DNA of 64,000 nucleotides from Clostridium chromiireducens (GTDB lineage: Bacteria; Bacillota; Clostridia; Clostridiales; Clostridiaceae), in assembly GCF_002029255.1 (NCBI RefSeq), contig NZ_MZGT01000019.1:1-64000 (forward strand), given 5' to 3'. The position numbers and the translations under genes were made by a program. Positions 19,337-28,989 of the stretch are shown in pieces. Numbering within the stretch: position 1 is the first letter of the stretch; each line of letters begins with the position of its first letter. Below the pieces are notes generated by a model. That model was not told the DNA's origin, did no database searches, and saw only the letters and a program-made list of their open reading frames with translations.

Positions 19337-21856
19337 TCACCTCATTAATGAGTTTTGCCACTTTATAGCTAAAATTTCAAAAATAATCAAAAATATTATT
19401 GATACTACTAATTCAATCAAAATTATATCTCTTAGAAAAATTCTATTCATTAGAATAATTCCAGCTGCAGATATAACAATTAATAACAATGCTATTATTG
19501 CCATAATAAGTTCTTGGGATGATCTCCTTATAGATACATGGCTATTAAATAATGTAGTTAACAATGCTCCAAAAGATATTATAATTAAAGGTATTATTGT
19601 TGCTTCTTTTCCATCCACTTTATAAATTGAAATCATAGTTATTACACTCAAAATTAAAGATCTAGTTATTAGTTCATTATTGCTAATATTTCGTCCATTG
19701 TTTAATAAAGTTACTAGGGATAATGGAATAAATAAAAGTCCATTTATTATAATAACGTTCCAAAAATCTAAACTCTCAGTTTGTCCCATAATAGCGCTTC
19801 CCACTAGAACAAGAAGTTCTGAGAAGACGGTCATAAAATATATTTTGAAACCTCTATCTATATTCTTATTAAAAATTCTTGAAAAATCTCTTATTTTGAA
19901 AAAACCATCGAGATAATTCTCTTGAATATATACATCTGCTACTTTTTTTACTATAGAAGAAGCCTTTCCTTTGCCTATTCCAACATTAGATAAGTTTAGT
20001 GCTGGCAGATCTCCTAAAGTCTCACCAGTAGTTGCAACCTTATGACCATCTTTTATAAATAGTGAAACTATCTTTGACTTAATTTCAGGATTTACTCTAC
20101 AAAATACTCTTACCCTGCATAGCAAATCTTTTAGTTCCTGATGATTTAAAGAATCAAGTTCTATTCCTGCCACAACTTGATTATCATTTCTTATTATATT
20201 TGCTTTTTTAGCATTAGTTATTGCACTTAATTTACTTTCCTCAGTAAACAAAATCGGAACTATTGCCTTATCTTTAATACGATTTATAATTATTTCTAAA
20301 TTCTCTTCAAGGGGATTCTCTAGTGCCATTATTCCGACGAATACCATATTACTTTCTATGTTTTCGGATCTTGATGGCTCATAAGTAAAATTTCTATAGG
20401 CAAATCCTTGTGTTATTAACCCTTCTATAGATAAGTTCATATCTATCTCTTTTATCTTAGTTTTATATTCATCTGTTAACTCTTTTTCAACACCTTCTAG
20501 CATAATATGGGTACATGTTTCTAAAACTGCATCAACATTCCCTCTGGTATTCGCTCTATACCTTTTACTAAATTTACTTACGACTGTAGAAAATCTCTTA
20601 TCCGAATCCATAGGTATCTCTAAAATCTTTGAATTTTTGCCATCTATAGCTGCTTTATATATCTTTTTCTTAGCCGCATAGTTTAGAAAAGCCAGTTCAT
20701 CTAATTCACCATTTCCAGCGTTACCTCCTACATTATAAATAGCATTATTACATAATAAAGATATTTCTACTATTCTATCAAAAGTTATCTCTTTTGTATA
20801 AGGATCATCCGTGGATATGATAGTATCATTAAAAAATAGTTTTTTTACAACCATTTCTTTCTTACTTATTGCTCCAACTTTATCTAAAAACAAAATATTC
20901 ACATCTCTTATTAAATTAAAAACCGAAAAATTAATTATTTCTATATTATCATCTAAGAACTTCTTAATTACGCGTTTATAAATAAGTCTTGCAATTATTG
21001 TGACAGGGAAACATCCTAAAGCAAACAATGCTGTAGAGATATAATTTTTTTCTGCATCCTGTCCTATGTATACAAAATATGACCCTACTATAATAATTCC
21101 CGAAAAATATGTTATGAGATATTTTTCTAAAAACTTCGCTATCATTGCTCCAAAATTATGTTTCCTATTACTAGCATAGGTTAACATCGCAAGCATACGT
21201 CCTAATTGAGTGGAGTTTCCTGTGGCGATGACAATTCCTACCCCTCTACCCGATTTTATTACTGAACCTTTAAATAAAATATTCTTCATATCTGTGAGAG
21301 ATGAAATAATGCCTACTATTTTACTCTCAAACTTTTCTTTATAAAAAGCTTCCCCAGTTATACTCTTTTCATCCACCTTTATATCTTCTGCACTTATTAT
21401 CCTTATATCTGCAGGAATAACTGAATCCTTACCAAACTTAACAATGTCACCCATCACTAATTCTTCAGACTTAACAACTTTTTGTATTCCATCTCTTATA
21501 ACTATTGTATCTGCTGAATTCAATCTTTCTAATGCACCAATTTCTTTATCCCTTTTAATAGAGTGCCTTATCGTTAATACCAAATTTGATATTGTCATTG
21601 CAACTGCCATTCCACCAAGTAAAAACTGCCCGAACATAAATAAAATTATTGGAATTATTATATATATAATTACTGACCTTTGTCTTAATGAATTAAGTAT
21701 ATGTTTATATAATTTATTTCCACTAGGCAAATCAATCTTATTTGTACCATATTTCATCGTTAGTGTCTCATAATCATTTTGACTAATTCCACTTTGTACA
21801 TTACTATTTAATAATTCAACTATTTGAGTCCAAGAATTATTACAATACTTTTCCAA
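19337..21856 (-). CDS. P-type ATPase homologue with degenerate catalytic motifs
   Basis: 839 residues with the layout of a cation-transporting P-type ATPase: N-terminal cation ATPase domain, paired helices, actuator domain, phosphorylation and nucleotide domains, C-terminal helices. Key motifs are altered: DKTGT is DKVGA (the Asp remains), TGES is TGEA, and TGDGxNDxPAL is TGETLGDLPAL, and the KGA nucleotide motif is lost. TTG 21856 follows GGTGGGG. It may not pump ions; a sensory or structural role is possible. comEC starts five bases past its stop, suggesting co-transcription. Confidence 0.82.
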   Translation of the reverse strand: MEKYCNNSWTQIVELLNSNVQSGISQNDYETLTMKYGTNKIDLPSGNKLYKHILNSLRQRSVIIYIIIPIILFMFGQFLLGGMAVAMTISNLVLTIRHSIKRDKEIGALERLNSADTIVIRDGIQKVVKSEELVMGDIVKFGKDSVIPADIRIISAEDIKVDEKSITGEAFYKEKFESKIVGIISSLTDMKNILFKGSVIKSGRGVGIVIATGNSTQLGRMLAMLTYASNRKHNFGAMIAKFLEKYLITYFSGIIIVGSYFVYIGQDAEKNYISTALFALGCFPVTIIARLIYKRVIKKFLDDNIEIINFSVFNLIRDVNILFLDKVGAISKKEMVVKKLFFNDTIISTDDPYTKEITFDRIVEISLLCNNAIYNVGGNAGNGELDELAFLNYAAKKKIYKAAIDGKNSKILEIPMDSDKRFSTVVSKFSKRYRANTRGNVDAVLETCTHIMLEGVEKELTDEYKTKIKEIDMNLSIEGLITQGFAYRNFTYEPSRSENIESNMVFVGIMALENPLEENLEIIINRIKDKAIVPILFTEESKLSAITNAKKANIIRNDNQVVAGIELDSLNHQELKDLLCRVRVFCRVNPEIKSKIVSLFIKDGHKVATTGETLGDLPALNLSNVGIGKGKASSIVKKVADVYIQENYLDGFFKIRDFSRIFNKNIDRGFKIYFMTVFSELLVLVGSAIMGQTESLDFWNVIIINGLLFIPLSLVTLLNNGRNISNNELITRSLILSVITMISIYKVDGKEATIIPLIIISFGALLTTLFNSHVSIRRSSQELIMAIIALLLIVISAAGIILMNRIFLRDIILIELVVSIIFLIIFEILAIKWQNSLMR

Positions 21857-22120
21857 ATGAACCCCACCATTCTAAATCACTTCATTTATCTATTTTATAT
21901 GTATGCTATCTTTATCATTTTATATATTCACATTTCTTTATAGTATAATTATACGTGTTAAGGCATAAAAAGGCAAAATTTTAATATTTATTTATTTTTT
22001 CGATACATTTTTATTTTTCTTAATACTATTTTGCTCTATTAAATTAAATTATAATAACTATTGTAGATTTTATGGGGTACATCTTTAACATTACTTTATT
22101 TAATATTTCTAATAATGACT

Positions 22121-22477
22121 TTACTTTTTAGTTTTAGGATTAAAAATAAGCGCCATAAAATAACCAAAAAATATGGATGCTGTAATTCCCGCAGCAGCTC
22201 CTTTAATACCTCCGGTAAACGCTCCTATTAAACCTGTTTCTTTTACTTCCTTTATCGCAGCCTTAGCTAAAGAGTTTCCAAAACTAGGCAATGGAACCGT
22301 TGCTCCTGCTCCACCAATTTCAACTAATTTATCATACCAGCCAAAAGCTCCTACGACAGCTCCGAGAACAACAAATAATACTAATATTCTTCCTGGTGTT
22401 AACTTTGTAAGATCTATTAATATCTGTCCTATAACGCAAATAATACCTCCAATTATAAATGCACTTATATAATTCAT
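22121..22477 (-). CDS. spoVAE: Stage V sporulation protein AE (SpoVA channel subunit)
   Basis: 118-residue membrane protein with three or four hydrophobic segments (AFIIGGIICVIGQILIDL at the N terminus, ILVLFVVLGAVVGAFGWYD, and a C-terminal ASIFFGYFMALIF). It shares the SpoVAC/SpoVAE fold including the central GGAGATVPLPSFGNSL motif. The SpoVA proteins move dipicolinic acid into the forespore during sporulation and release it at germination. Last gene of the spoVAC-AD-AE cluster. Confidence 0.95.
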   Translation of the reverse strand: MNYISAFIIGGIICVIGQILIDLTKLTPGRILVLFVVLGAVVGAFGWYDKLVEIGGAGATVPLPSFGNSLAKAAIKEVKETGLIGAFTGGIKGAAAGITASIFFGYFMALIFNPKTKK

Positions 22478-22536
22478 TTAAAGCTTCATCCTTTCATAGT
22501 AAGATATTCTTTAAAAATAAGATTTTACTATTTTAT

Positions 22537-23556
22537 TTAATTCATTTCTATTGCCACTGCATGAGCTATTCCTGGAATCGTTTCACCTTGAAGAGAGGAT
22601 GTTGTGCTCATAAGTGCACCTGTCGAAACTAGTAATATTTTCTTAATCTCTTTTTTCATAAGTCTTTTATACAAATATCCAGTAAATACAACCGCCGAAC
22701 ATCCACATCCACTACCGCCCGATTGAGTATTCTGATTTTCATTATCGAATATAATTTCACCACAATCTATGTGCTGCTTGCTAATATCATACCCAAATTC
22801 TTGAATTAATTTATCAGTAAGCGCTTTCCCTATTACCCCTAAATCTCCTGTAGCTATAATATCATAATCTTCAGGTTTTCTTCCTGTATCTTTAAAATGA
22901 CTTACTATTGTGTCAGCAGCTGCAGGTGCCATCGCAGCGCCCATGTTATTAGCATCTTTTTGCCCATAATCTTTTACTATTCCTGTTGTCACATAAGTTA
23001 CTTCTGGAAAATTCCCTTCATGACCAAGAACCACTGCCCCTGAGCCCGTCACTGTCCATTGTGCTGTTTGCGCTCTTTGAGATCCATATTCAAGTGGAAA
23101 TCTGAATTGTCTTTCAGCAGAACTAAAGTGAGAGGAAGTTGTTGCAACCACATGATTAGCAAATCCACCATCCATTATGATTGATGCTAAACTTAATGAT
23201 TCTGACATAGTAGAACATGCTCCATATAATCCAAAAAACGGGATACTAAATTCTCTAGCAGCAAAACTTGATGAAATTATTTGATTTAATAAATCTCCAG
23301 AAAATAAATAATCTATATCTGCTTCCTTAAGATTTGCTTTTTTTAAAGCTTGAGATATAGCTGTAAACATCATTTGGCTTTCTGCTTTTTCAAAACTTTT
23401 CTTTCCTAATGTATCATCATCCAATATTTCATCAAAGTATTTACTTAGAGGTCCTTCTCCTTCTTTGGGTCCTACAATTGAATGTGCTGCTATTATTTTA
23501 GGTGGATTATCCAACTTTACTGTTTGACCTCCCATCCTTTTATTGCCCCTTTGCAT
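22537..23556 (-). CDS. spoVAD: Stage V sporulation protein AD
   Basis: 339 residues, thiolase-like fold; binds dipicolinic acid at the spore inner membrane. Recognisable segments are IAAHSIVGPKEGEGPL near the N terminus, FFGLYGACSTMSESLSLAS in the middle, and SGGSGCGCSAVVFTGYLYKR near the C terminus. ATG 23556 is preferred over the ATG at 23565, which sits on the ribosome site AGGAGG. It lies between spoVAC and spoVAE with short gaps. Confidence 0.96.
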   Translation of the reverse strand: MQRGNKRMGGQTVKLDNPPKIIAAHSIVGPKEGEGPLSKYFDEILDDDTLGKKSFEKAESQMMFTAISQALKKANLKEADIDYLFSGDLLNQIISSSFAAREFSIPFFGLYGACSTMSESLSLASIIMDGGFANHVVATTSSHFSSAERQFRFPLEYGSQRAQTAQWTVTGSGAVVLGHEGNFPEVTYVTTGIVKDYGQKDANNMGAAMAPAAADTIVSHFKDTGRKPEDYDIIATGDLGVIGKALTDKLIQEFGYDISKQHIDCGEIIFDNENQNTQSGGSGCGCSAVVFTGYLYKRLMKKEIKKILLVSTGALMSTTSSLQGETIPGIAHAVAIEMN

Positions 23557-23632
23557 ACTAACCATTCCTCCTATATTTCTAGTTTTAAATAATAATTGAA
23601 TTTATATATTTTATCTTAACATTCATCATTTT

Positions 23633-24103
23633 CTATATAATAGTAATTATGTAATATACTATACCAATAATTACTGAGCTACCAATTCCATACACTAGTA
23701 CTGGTCCTGCAATTTTAAACATATTAGATGCAACTCCAAACACAAAACCTTCTTTTTTGAACTCTATTGCCGGTGAAACTATTGCATTAGAAAAACCTGT
23801 GATCGGTACGACTGTACCAGCACCTCCAAAATCAGCAATCTTTGCATATATACCAGTTCCTGTTAACAAAGCTCCTAAGAATATCATTATAATAGGAACA
23901 ATATTCATTACCTGCTCTTGATCTAGTCCAAAGCCTGCAGCTATATTATAAATGAATTGCCCTACATCACAAATTAAACCTCCAACTATAAAAGCTTTAA
24001 AGCAGTCTTCTAGTATTTTAGATTTAGGAGTGGCCTCACTTGCCATTTTTTTATACTTTTCCATAATCTTATTTTCTTCAATTCCATAATTATTACTAAC
24101 CAA
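23633..24103 (-). CDS. spoVAC: Stage V sporulation protein AC
   Basis: About 156 residues, with several membrane helices (AFIVGGLICDVGQFIYNIA, VMNIVPIIMIFLGALLTGTGIYA, and a C-terminal VLVYGIGSSVIIGIVYYII) and the shared FGGAGTVVPITGFSNAI motif. SpoVAC acts as a mechanosensitive dipicolinate channel. Start uncertain: GTG 24112 overlaps AAGGAGA, TTG 24103 has it at a normal distance, and an ATG occurs at 24064. First gene of the spoVA cluster; a strong terminator separates it from sigF. Confidence 0.94.
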   Translation of the reverse strand: MVSNNYGIEENKIMEKYKKMASEATPKSKILEDCFKAFIVGGLICDVGQFIYNIAAGFGLDQEQVMNIVPIIMIFLGALLTGTGIYAKIADFGGAGTVVPITGFSNAIVSPAIEFKKEGFVFGVASNMFKIAGPVLVYGIGSSVIIGIVYYIITII

Positions 24104-24181
24104 ACTTGTCACTCTCCTTTTTACCTATATACCTATTATTTTCAAATCCCTGAAAGATAACCGTGTTATTTTATGGTAAAC

Positions 24182-24236
24182 AATAAAGAGTATATATTAT
24201 TTTAATCTATGATTAAAATAATATATACTCTTTATT
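24182..24236 (-). terminator. Very strong terminator between sigF and spoVAC
   Basis: A perfect 26-bp stem (24182-24207 with 24211-24236) and a three-base loop. It lies 23 bases past the sigF stop and 70 bases or more before spoVAC, so spoVA must have its own promoter. Confidence 0.85.
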
Positions 24237-24258
24237 ATGATTTTAGTCTTTTAGTAAA

Positions 24259-25014
24259 CTAGTCCTCTAGTTTTTTTCTCATTTCCATTAATACTTTCTT
24301 TTCAATTCTAGACACCTGAACCTGACTTATTCCAAGCATTTTTGCTACTTGAACTTGTGTTTTATCTTTAAAGTAACGTAACATTATAATTTGTCTAGCT
24401 TTATTATCTAAACTATTCAGTGCTTCTTTAAGAGCTATCCTCTCAATAAGATTTCCATCATCTACACTTTTTTCACTTAACTTATCGATTAAAAGAACTG
24501 GTGATCCATCATCTTGATGAATAGTATCATACAAGTATTGCAGGCTGTTTGAAGATTCTATCGCAAACAAAATCTCTTCTTTATCAACATCTGCATATTC
24601 CGCAAGTTCCTCTATAGTTGGCGATCTCTTAAGCTTTTTGGTTAAGACTTCCTTATGAAAATGTATCTTTCTTGCTAAACTTTTAACATTACGACTTACT
24701 TTTATCATCCCATCATCTCTTAGGAATCTTTTAATTTCTCCTATAATCATAGGAACTGCATAAGTCGAAAACTTAACATTATAAGTTAGATCAAAATTAT
24801 TTATAGCTTTCACGAGTCCAATTGATCCTATTTGAAATATATCTTCATAATCATACCCTCTATTTAAAAACTTTTTACTGATAGATGATACTAATGGTAA
24901 ATTCATCTCTATTAGTTTATTCATAGCATCAGTATCACCACTTCTAGCTAAAGCTAATAGTTCTGGATTTTTGTCATAATTATAATCCTCTCGTTTTAAA
25001 TCCTCTTTTTCCAT
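24259..25014 (-). CDS. sigF: RNA polymerase sigma-F factor
   Basis: 251-residue forespore-specific sigma factor. Region 2 contains FLNRGYDYEDIFQIGSIGLV and NFDLTYNVKFSTYAVPMI; region 4 ends in the helix-turn-helix KTQVQVAKMLGISQVQVSRIEKK. SpoIIAB holds it inactive until SpoIIAA is dephosphorylated. ATG 25014 has AGGTG six bases upstream and follows the spoIIAB stop by nine bases; a GTG at 25023 is an alternative. Third gene of spoIIA. Confidence 0.97.
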   Translation of the reverse strand: MEKEDLKREDYNYDKNPELLALARSGDTDAMNKLIEMNLPLVSSISKKFLNRGYDYEDIFQIGSIGLVKAINNFDLTYNVKFSTYAVPMIIGEIKRFLRDDGMIKVSRNVKSLARKIHFHKEVLTKKLKRSPTIEELAEYADVDKEEILFAIESSNSLQYLYDTIHQDDGSPVLLIDKLSEKSVDDGNLIERIALKEALNSLDNKARQIIMLRYFKDKTQVQVAKMLGISQVQVSRIEKKVLMEMRKKLED

Positions 25015-25023
25015 CTTTTTCAC

Positions 25024-25455
25024 CTAACTTACCACGTTAAATTTCTTCTTAATTACCACCTTTGTACCAATTCCCTTTTCACTTTCTACTTCCAAATTGT
25101 CCATAAATGTTTCCATAACAGTAAAACCCATACCGGACCTTTCTAGATCTGGTCTTGATGTATATAATGGTTCCATAGCCTGCTCTATATCATCAATACC
25201 TATTCCTTTGTCACTAATTATTATTTTTACTTCATCTTCATTAATTTCTGCTTCGATTCTAATTATTCCATCTTCCTTATTCTCATACCCATGTATTATA
25301 GAATTAGTAACTGCTTCTGATACTGCTGTTTTAACATCATTTATTTCATCAATTGTTGGATCTAATTGAGAAACAAAAGCCGCTACAGCAACTCTTGCAA
25401 AAGCCTCATTTTGAGACTTACTTACAAACTCAACACTCATTTTATTGTCAGACAT
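25024..25455 (-). CDS. spoIIAB: Anti-sigma-F factor SpoIIAB (serine kinase)
   Basis: 143-residue GHKL kinase that binds sigma-F and phosphorylates SpoIIAA. The ATP site is visible as the N box [15 protein letters not shown]1 [12 protein letters not shown] and G2 [16 protein letters not shown]. The start is ATG 25455, preceded by GGAGGGG; an upstream GTG at 25479 overlaps spoIIAA and has no site. Confidence 0.97.
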   Translation of the reverse strand: MSDNKMSVEFVSKSQNEAFARVAVAAFVSQLDPTIDEINDVKTAVSEAVTNSIIHGYENKEDGIIRIEAEINEDEVKIIISDKGIGIDDIEQAMEPLYTSRPDLERSGMGFTVMETFMDNLEVESEKGIGTKVVIKKKFNVVS

Positions 25456-25469
25456 GATAACCCCTCCAT

Positions 25470-25805
25470 CTAAATGCACCTTACTGCTTCATCTACAGTA
25501 TTATAATTTTTAATTACTTTATATAAACCTGCTAATTCAAAAATTCTATTCACATTCTTACTAGGTTCTGCTACGCAAAGCCGCCCCCCTTTATTTGATA
25601 ACTTTTTATATCGCCCAATAACCGCACCAATTCCCGAACTATCCATAAAAGTTACTCCTGAAAAATCCATTACTGCTTTCTCTATGTTATCTCTGTCAAT
25701 TCTATCATCAATCTTTACTCTAACTTCTTCTGCACTATTATGATCTAACTCCCCACTGAGAGTAATTATTAGAATATTTTCTTTTTTATCAAATTTTAAA
25801 TACAT
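25470..25805 (-). CDS. spoIIAA: Anti-anti-sigma factor SpoIIAA
   Basis: 111-residue STAS-domain protein. The phosphorylation site is the Ser in [16 protein letters not shown] near residue 57. Unphosphorylated SpoIIAA displaces sigma-F from SpoIIAB in the forespore. It is the first gene of spoIIA. No ribosome site is visible before ATG 25805, which is odd for such a conserved operon. Confidence 0.97.
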   Translation of the reverse strand: MYLKFDKKENILIITLSGELDHNSAEEVRVKIDDRIDRDNIEKAVMDFSGVTFMDSSGIGAVIGRYKKLSNKGGRLCVAEPSKNVNRIFELAGLYKVIKNYNTVDEAVRCI

Positions 25806-26196
25806 ATTAAATAAGAATATCTCAAATAAATTTCATATATAAAATTTACTTATAAAATTCACAAACACAATAAAGTTTAAACTAATAAAGTTTTTAACAT
25901 ATTATATTCTGAATATACATATAGTATTATGAGATATTCTGACTTCACCTCCTCCTTGACTTAATTTCACCCTTTTACCATATTTTAGCATAATATTTTA
26001 TTCAACGTCAAACTATTTATTACATTTTTTTCTATTTACTAATTAAATCAAGCTATAATAAATAAAAATAGGTGCTATTGCTTAATATTTTCTTATTACT
26101 AATGCAAAGACATCTATTTTTATTTGATTAATATTTATTTTATTGAATTAAATTATTATAAATATAAGATTAATATCACTAATTATTTTCTAAATA
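25806..26196. other. Intergenic leader of spoIIA
   Basis: 391 bases without a known gene. On the minus strand a promoter-like pair TTGACG and TAAAAT (18-bp spacing) lies near 25990-26015, then AAGGAGGAGGTG near 25946-25957. A 23-codon frame from GTG 25948 to a TAA at 25877 follows it, but the spacing to the start is too short for good initiation. I found no convincing sigma-H box. The rest is AT-rich and shows nothing else. Confidence 0.4.
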
Positions 26197-28509
26197 TTAT
26201 TTACCATTCTTCTTCTTTCCACTTTTATATTTCATAATTTCGGTTTCTATTTCCTTATAAAAGCTTTTAATAGATTCACCCTCATCTAATATTAAAACTT
26301 CAATAGCATCTTCTAAGGTATCCATAGTATATATATGAAATTTCTTCTTTTTAATGTCCTCTTCAACTTCACTTCTTAATATTAATTCATCAACATTTGT
26401 ACTTGGTATTAGGACTCCCTTACCACTTATTTTATCTATAGCACTACATACTCTATGAAATCCTTCAATTTTTTCATTAACCCCACCTATTGCTTGAATT
26501 TCTCCAAATTGATTTATAGATCCAGTTACTGCTATATTTTGTCTTATTGGTCTCTTACTTAATGCAGATAATATACAAATAATTTCAGCCACAGATGCAC
26601 TGTCTCCCTCTACCATTCCATAAGTCTGTTCAAAGCTTAATTGAAGATCTACAGGCAATCTTTCATATGGACTTATTAAATTACTTAAAACTCCTCGAAG
26701 AGTACTAATTGATTTTTCATGAATATTTCCACTCATTTTACTTTCCTTGTGAATATCAATTATTCTTCCATCTCCAATATGAGATAAACATGTTACTCTC
26801 ATTGGTTTACCAAAGCTATAAGCACCATTTCCAACTACAGCAAGTGCATTTATTACACCAACCTTAGTTCCATTTGTAGTAATTAATATTTTCTTATTTT
26901 TATAATTATCCATTATATCTTCTAAAATTTTTTCATCCTCGTAAGCAACCTCAATTATATCTTTTTTCTCAATATTTTTTCTATCCTCATCTTTGGCATT
27001 GTTATTAGCTAGATATAGTAATTTATTAATATAATAATCATCTATAGATATTTTATTTCTTTGCCCAGCCACCCTAGCCAAATATTTCATTATCTCATTA
27101 AGGGCGTCATCTGTTATATCTAGCAAATTATCTTTATTTATTTTTTCCTTAATCATAGATGCAACAGAATTTTTAGTATTATTGCTATATTTAAGTTCAG
27201 TATCAGCGTCTATTCTAATTGGGAATATTCTTTTAAAATCTTCATCATTATCATGCAATATTTGAAAACTCTCATAATCTCCTATAATAACAACTTTTAA
27301 ATTAATTGGAATAGACTCAGGTTTTAAACCAGCAATCGATATTACTTCCAAGTAACTTTTAGTATAATTATAATTTACTTTCCCATGAATCAATGCTTTT
27401 TTTAGATAATAATAACTCAATCCACTGCTTATTAAAGAACTCAATCTTACTATCAAGCACCCTTCATTAGCCTTTAATAAACTTCCTGCGCTAATTAAGG
27501 AGATATCAGTACTATATCCACCGTTATTATTTCTATATTCAATATTTCCAATTAAATTCCCAATAGTAGGGTCTTCTTCATAGATAACATTAGGGGTACT
27601 TACATTAGAATTATCAACAATTACATTTATATCATAATTAGAGAATATCTCTTTTATACTTTCTTCATCTTCCTCTAAATTAATCGTATAACAATCAACC
27701 ACTTTTTCCTCAATATCGTCATACATTTGAAGTAAATACTTATATACATCATCTTGAGATATAAATTGTAGTAATAAATCATCCTTATATTTCTGCATAT
27801 TCTTCTTTATATAATCTCTATAAATCTCTTTAAGTTTTTCAATAGAGCTTATTTCAATGTCTTTCAATGTCTCTAAAATAATTTCTGCTTCTTTTTTTAA
27901 TTTTGATGCTTGCTTTTCAATAGTCTCTTGAGTATCTGACTCTAAATTTTCATAATCATTTTCAGTCATTTCGTCGCCTTCGTCTTTCAATGGAATAAAT
28001 ACAAATCCACCGCTAGTTGCTTTAACATCGAAATTCTTAGTCTTAGCCGAATCCATAAGCTTAGTTATATAATCATTTCTTTTTTCACTTATTTCCTCAA
28101 TTATGCTTTCTTTTTCATCATCAGAAGAGCTTGTATAAAAATTCATTATACACTCAAAATACTTCTCTTTAAGTTCGTCAATCATTTCTTTTAGTAAATT
28201 ACCTCTTCCATTCGGTAAAAATAATGCAATAGGACTCATTTGTTCTTGGGAAATTGCATAGCAGATATCCTTAGGTGGTGGAAGATTCTTGTATACACTC
28301 TTAATATATTCTATTAATTCATTTAACTTCTCTTTTGAAAATGAGTCAACATAATATATATTGTATCCGTCCTTTTCAATATTCAAAGCCTTTTTTACTT
28401 TATTTAAAGTATATTCTAATTCCGGTATTTTATTAATTTTACTTTTCCTAACTGTATCTGTGCTTGAAGCACTAAAAATCACTTCACTTGGAGTTAATTC
28501 TTTCTTCAT
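26197..28509 (-). CDS. Lon-family protease with AAA_32-type N terminus (LonC/LonH-like)
   Basis: 770 residues. The C-terminal Lon peptidase domain is clear: catalytic Ser in GMVEGDSASVAEII and Lys in GGVNEKIEGF. The N-terminal two thirds are the divergent AAA_32-type region with long helical insertions, and I find no GxxxxGK[ST] Walker A motif, so ATP-driven unfolding may be weak or absent, as reported for LonC-type proteins. Classic LonA and LonB keep the P-loop. It stands alone between spoIIA and a family C repeat. Confidence 0.85.
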   Translation of the reverse strand: MKKELTPSEVIFSASSTDTVRKSKINKIPELEYTLNKVKKALNIEKDGYNIYYVDSFSKEKLNELIEYIKSVYKNLPPPKDICYAISQEQMSPIALFLPNGRGNLLKEMIDELKEKYFECIMNFYTSSSDDEKESIIEEISEKRNDYITKLMDSAKTKNFDVKATSGGFVFIPLKDEGDEMTENDYENLESDTQETIEKQASKLKKEAEIILETLKDIEISSIEKLKEIYRDYIKKNMQKYKDDLLLQFISQDDVYKYLLQMYDDIEEKVVDCYTINLEEDEESIKEIFSNYDINVIVDNSNVSTPNVIYEEDPTIGNLIGNIEYRNNNGGYSTDISLISAGSLLKANEGCLIVRLSSLISSGLSYYYLKKALIHGKVNYNYTKSYLEVISIAGLKPESIPINLKVVIIGDYESFQILHDNDEDFKRIFPIRIDADTELKYSNNTKNSVASMIKEKINKDNLLDITDDALNEIMKYLARVAGQRNKISIDDYYINKLLYLANNNAKDEDRKNIEKKDIIEVAYEDEKILEDIMDNYKNKKILITTNGTKVGVINALAVVGNGAYSFGKPMRVTCLSHIGDGRIIDIHKESKMSGNIHEKSISTLRGVLSNLISPYERLPVDLQLSFEQTYGMVEGDSASVAEIICILSALSKRPIRQNIAVTGSINQFGEIQAIGGVNEKIEGFHRVCSAIDKISGKGVLIPSTNVDELILRSEVEEDIKKKKFHIYTMDTLEDAIEVLILDEGESIKSFYKEIETEIMKYKSGKKKNGK

Positions 28510-28665
28510 ACTTTATACCACTTTGAAATTATTTGTTCTTATAATTAAAATATCCCAAAGTAGACTCCTCCCTAAATTGATAGTATATACTATTAATATT
28601 CTTCAAATAGTAAAATAGATATATTTTTTTGAAAACTAATAATTAAATACGAGAAATTTATTTAT

Positions 28666-28951
28666 AGATAACCAAACTATAACTTAAACTTATGAGTATA
28701 ACTCACCGAAATAAAAAACATACTTTTGTTCCAGTTTCCAGGGAATTTTGATGGGCAATTCTAAGGCTATAAGTTGTGCCCAAAGTGCTAGCCTCAAAGA
28801 ACAAGCTTTGAACTAGCACATTTGGAACAACTTATAGCCTAAGAATTACATCCATAAAAATTCCCAATGAAACCTTCCACAAAAAGTATGTTTCTTATTT
28901 CTAGTTGAGATATTTTTCAAAGTATAAACTTAAGTCTTAAATTGGATATCT
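28666..28951. repeat. Hairpin repeat family C, copy 2 (inverted relative to copy 1)
   Basis: About 285 bp with ends GATAACCAAA and its partner TTGGATATC. The arms carry ACTCACCGAAATAAAAAACAT with ATGTTTCTTATTTCTAG, GGGAATTTTGATGG with CCATAAAAATTCCC, CTAAGGCTATAAGTTG with CAACTTATAGCCTAAG, and an apical CTAG stem. Read on the minus strand it aligns with copy 1. Confidence 0.87.
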
Positions 28952-28989
28952 ATATAGGATAATATGATAAAGTAGGATCAATGAAAATT

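Noticed and set aside
25934-25957. Sigma-H promoter for spoIIA (AAGGAGGA ... GAAT)
   Set aside because: The two elements are only 13 bases apart between AGGA and GAAT, several bases too close for the sigma-H consensus.
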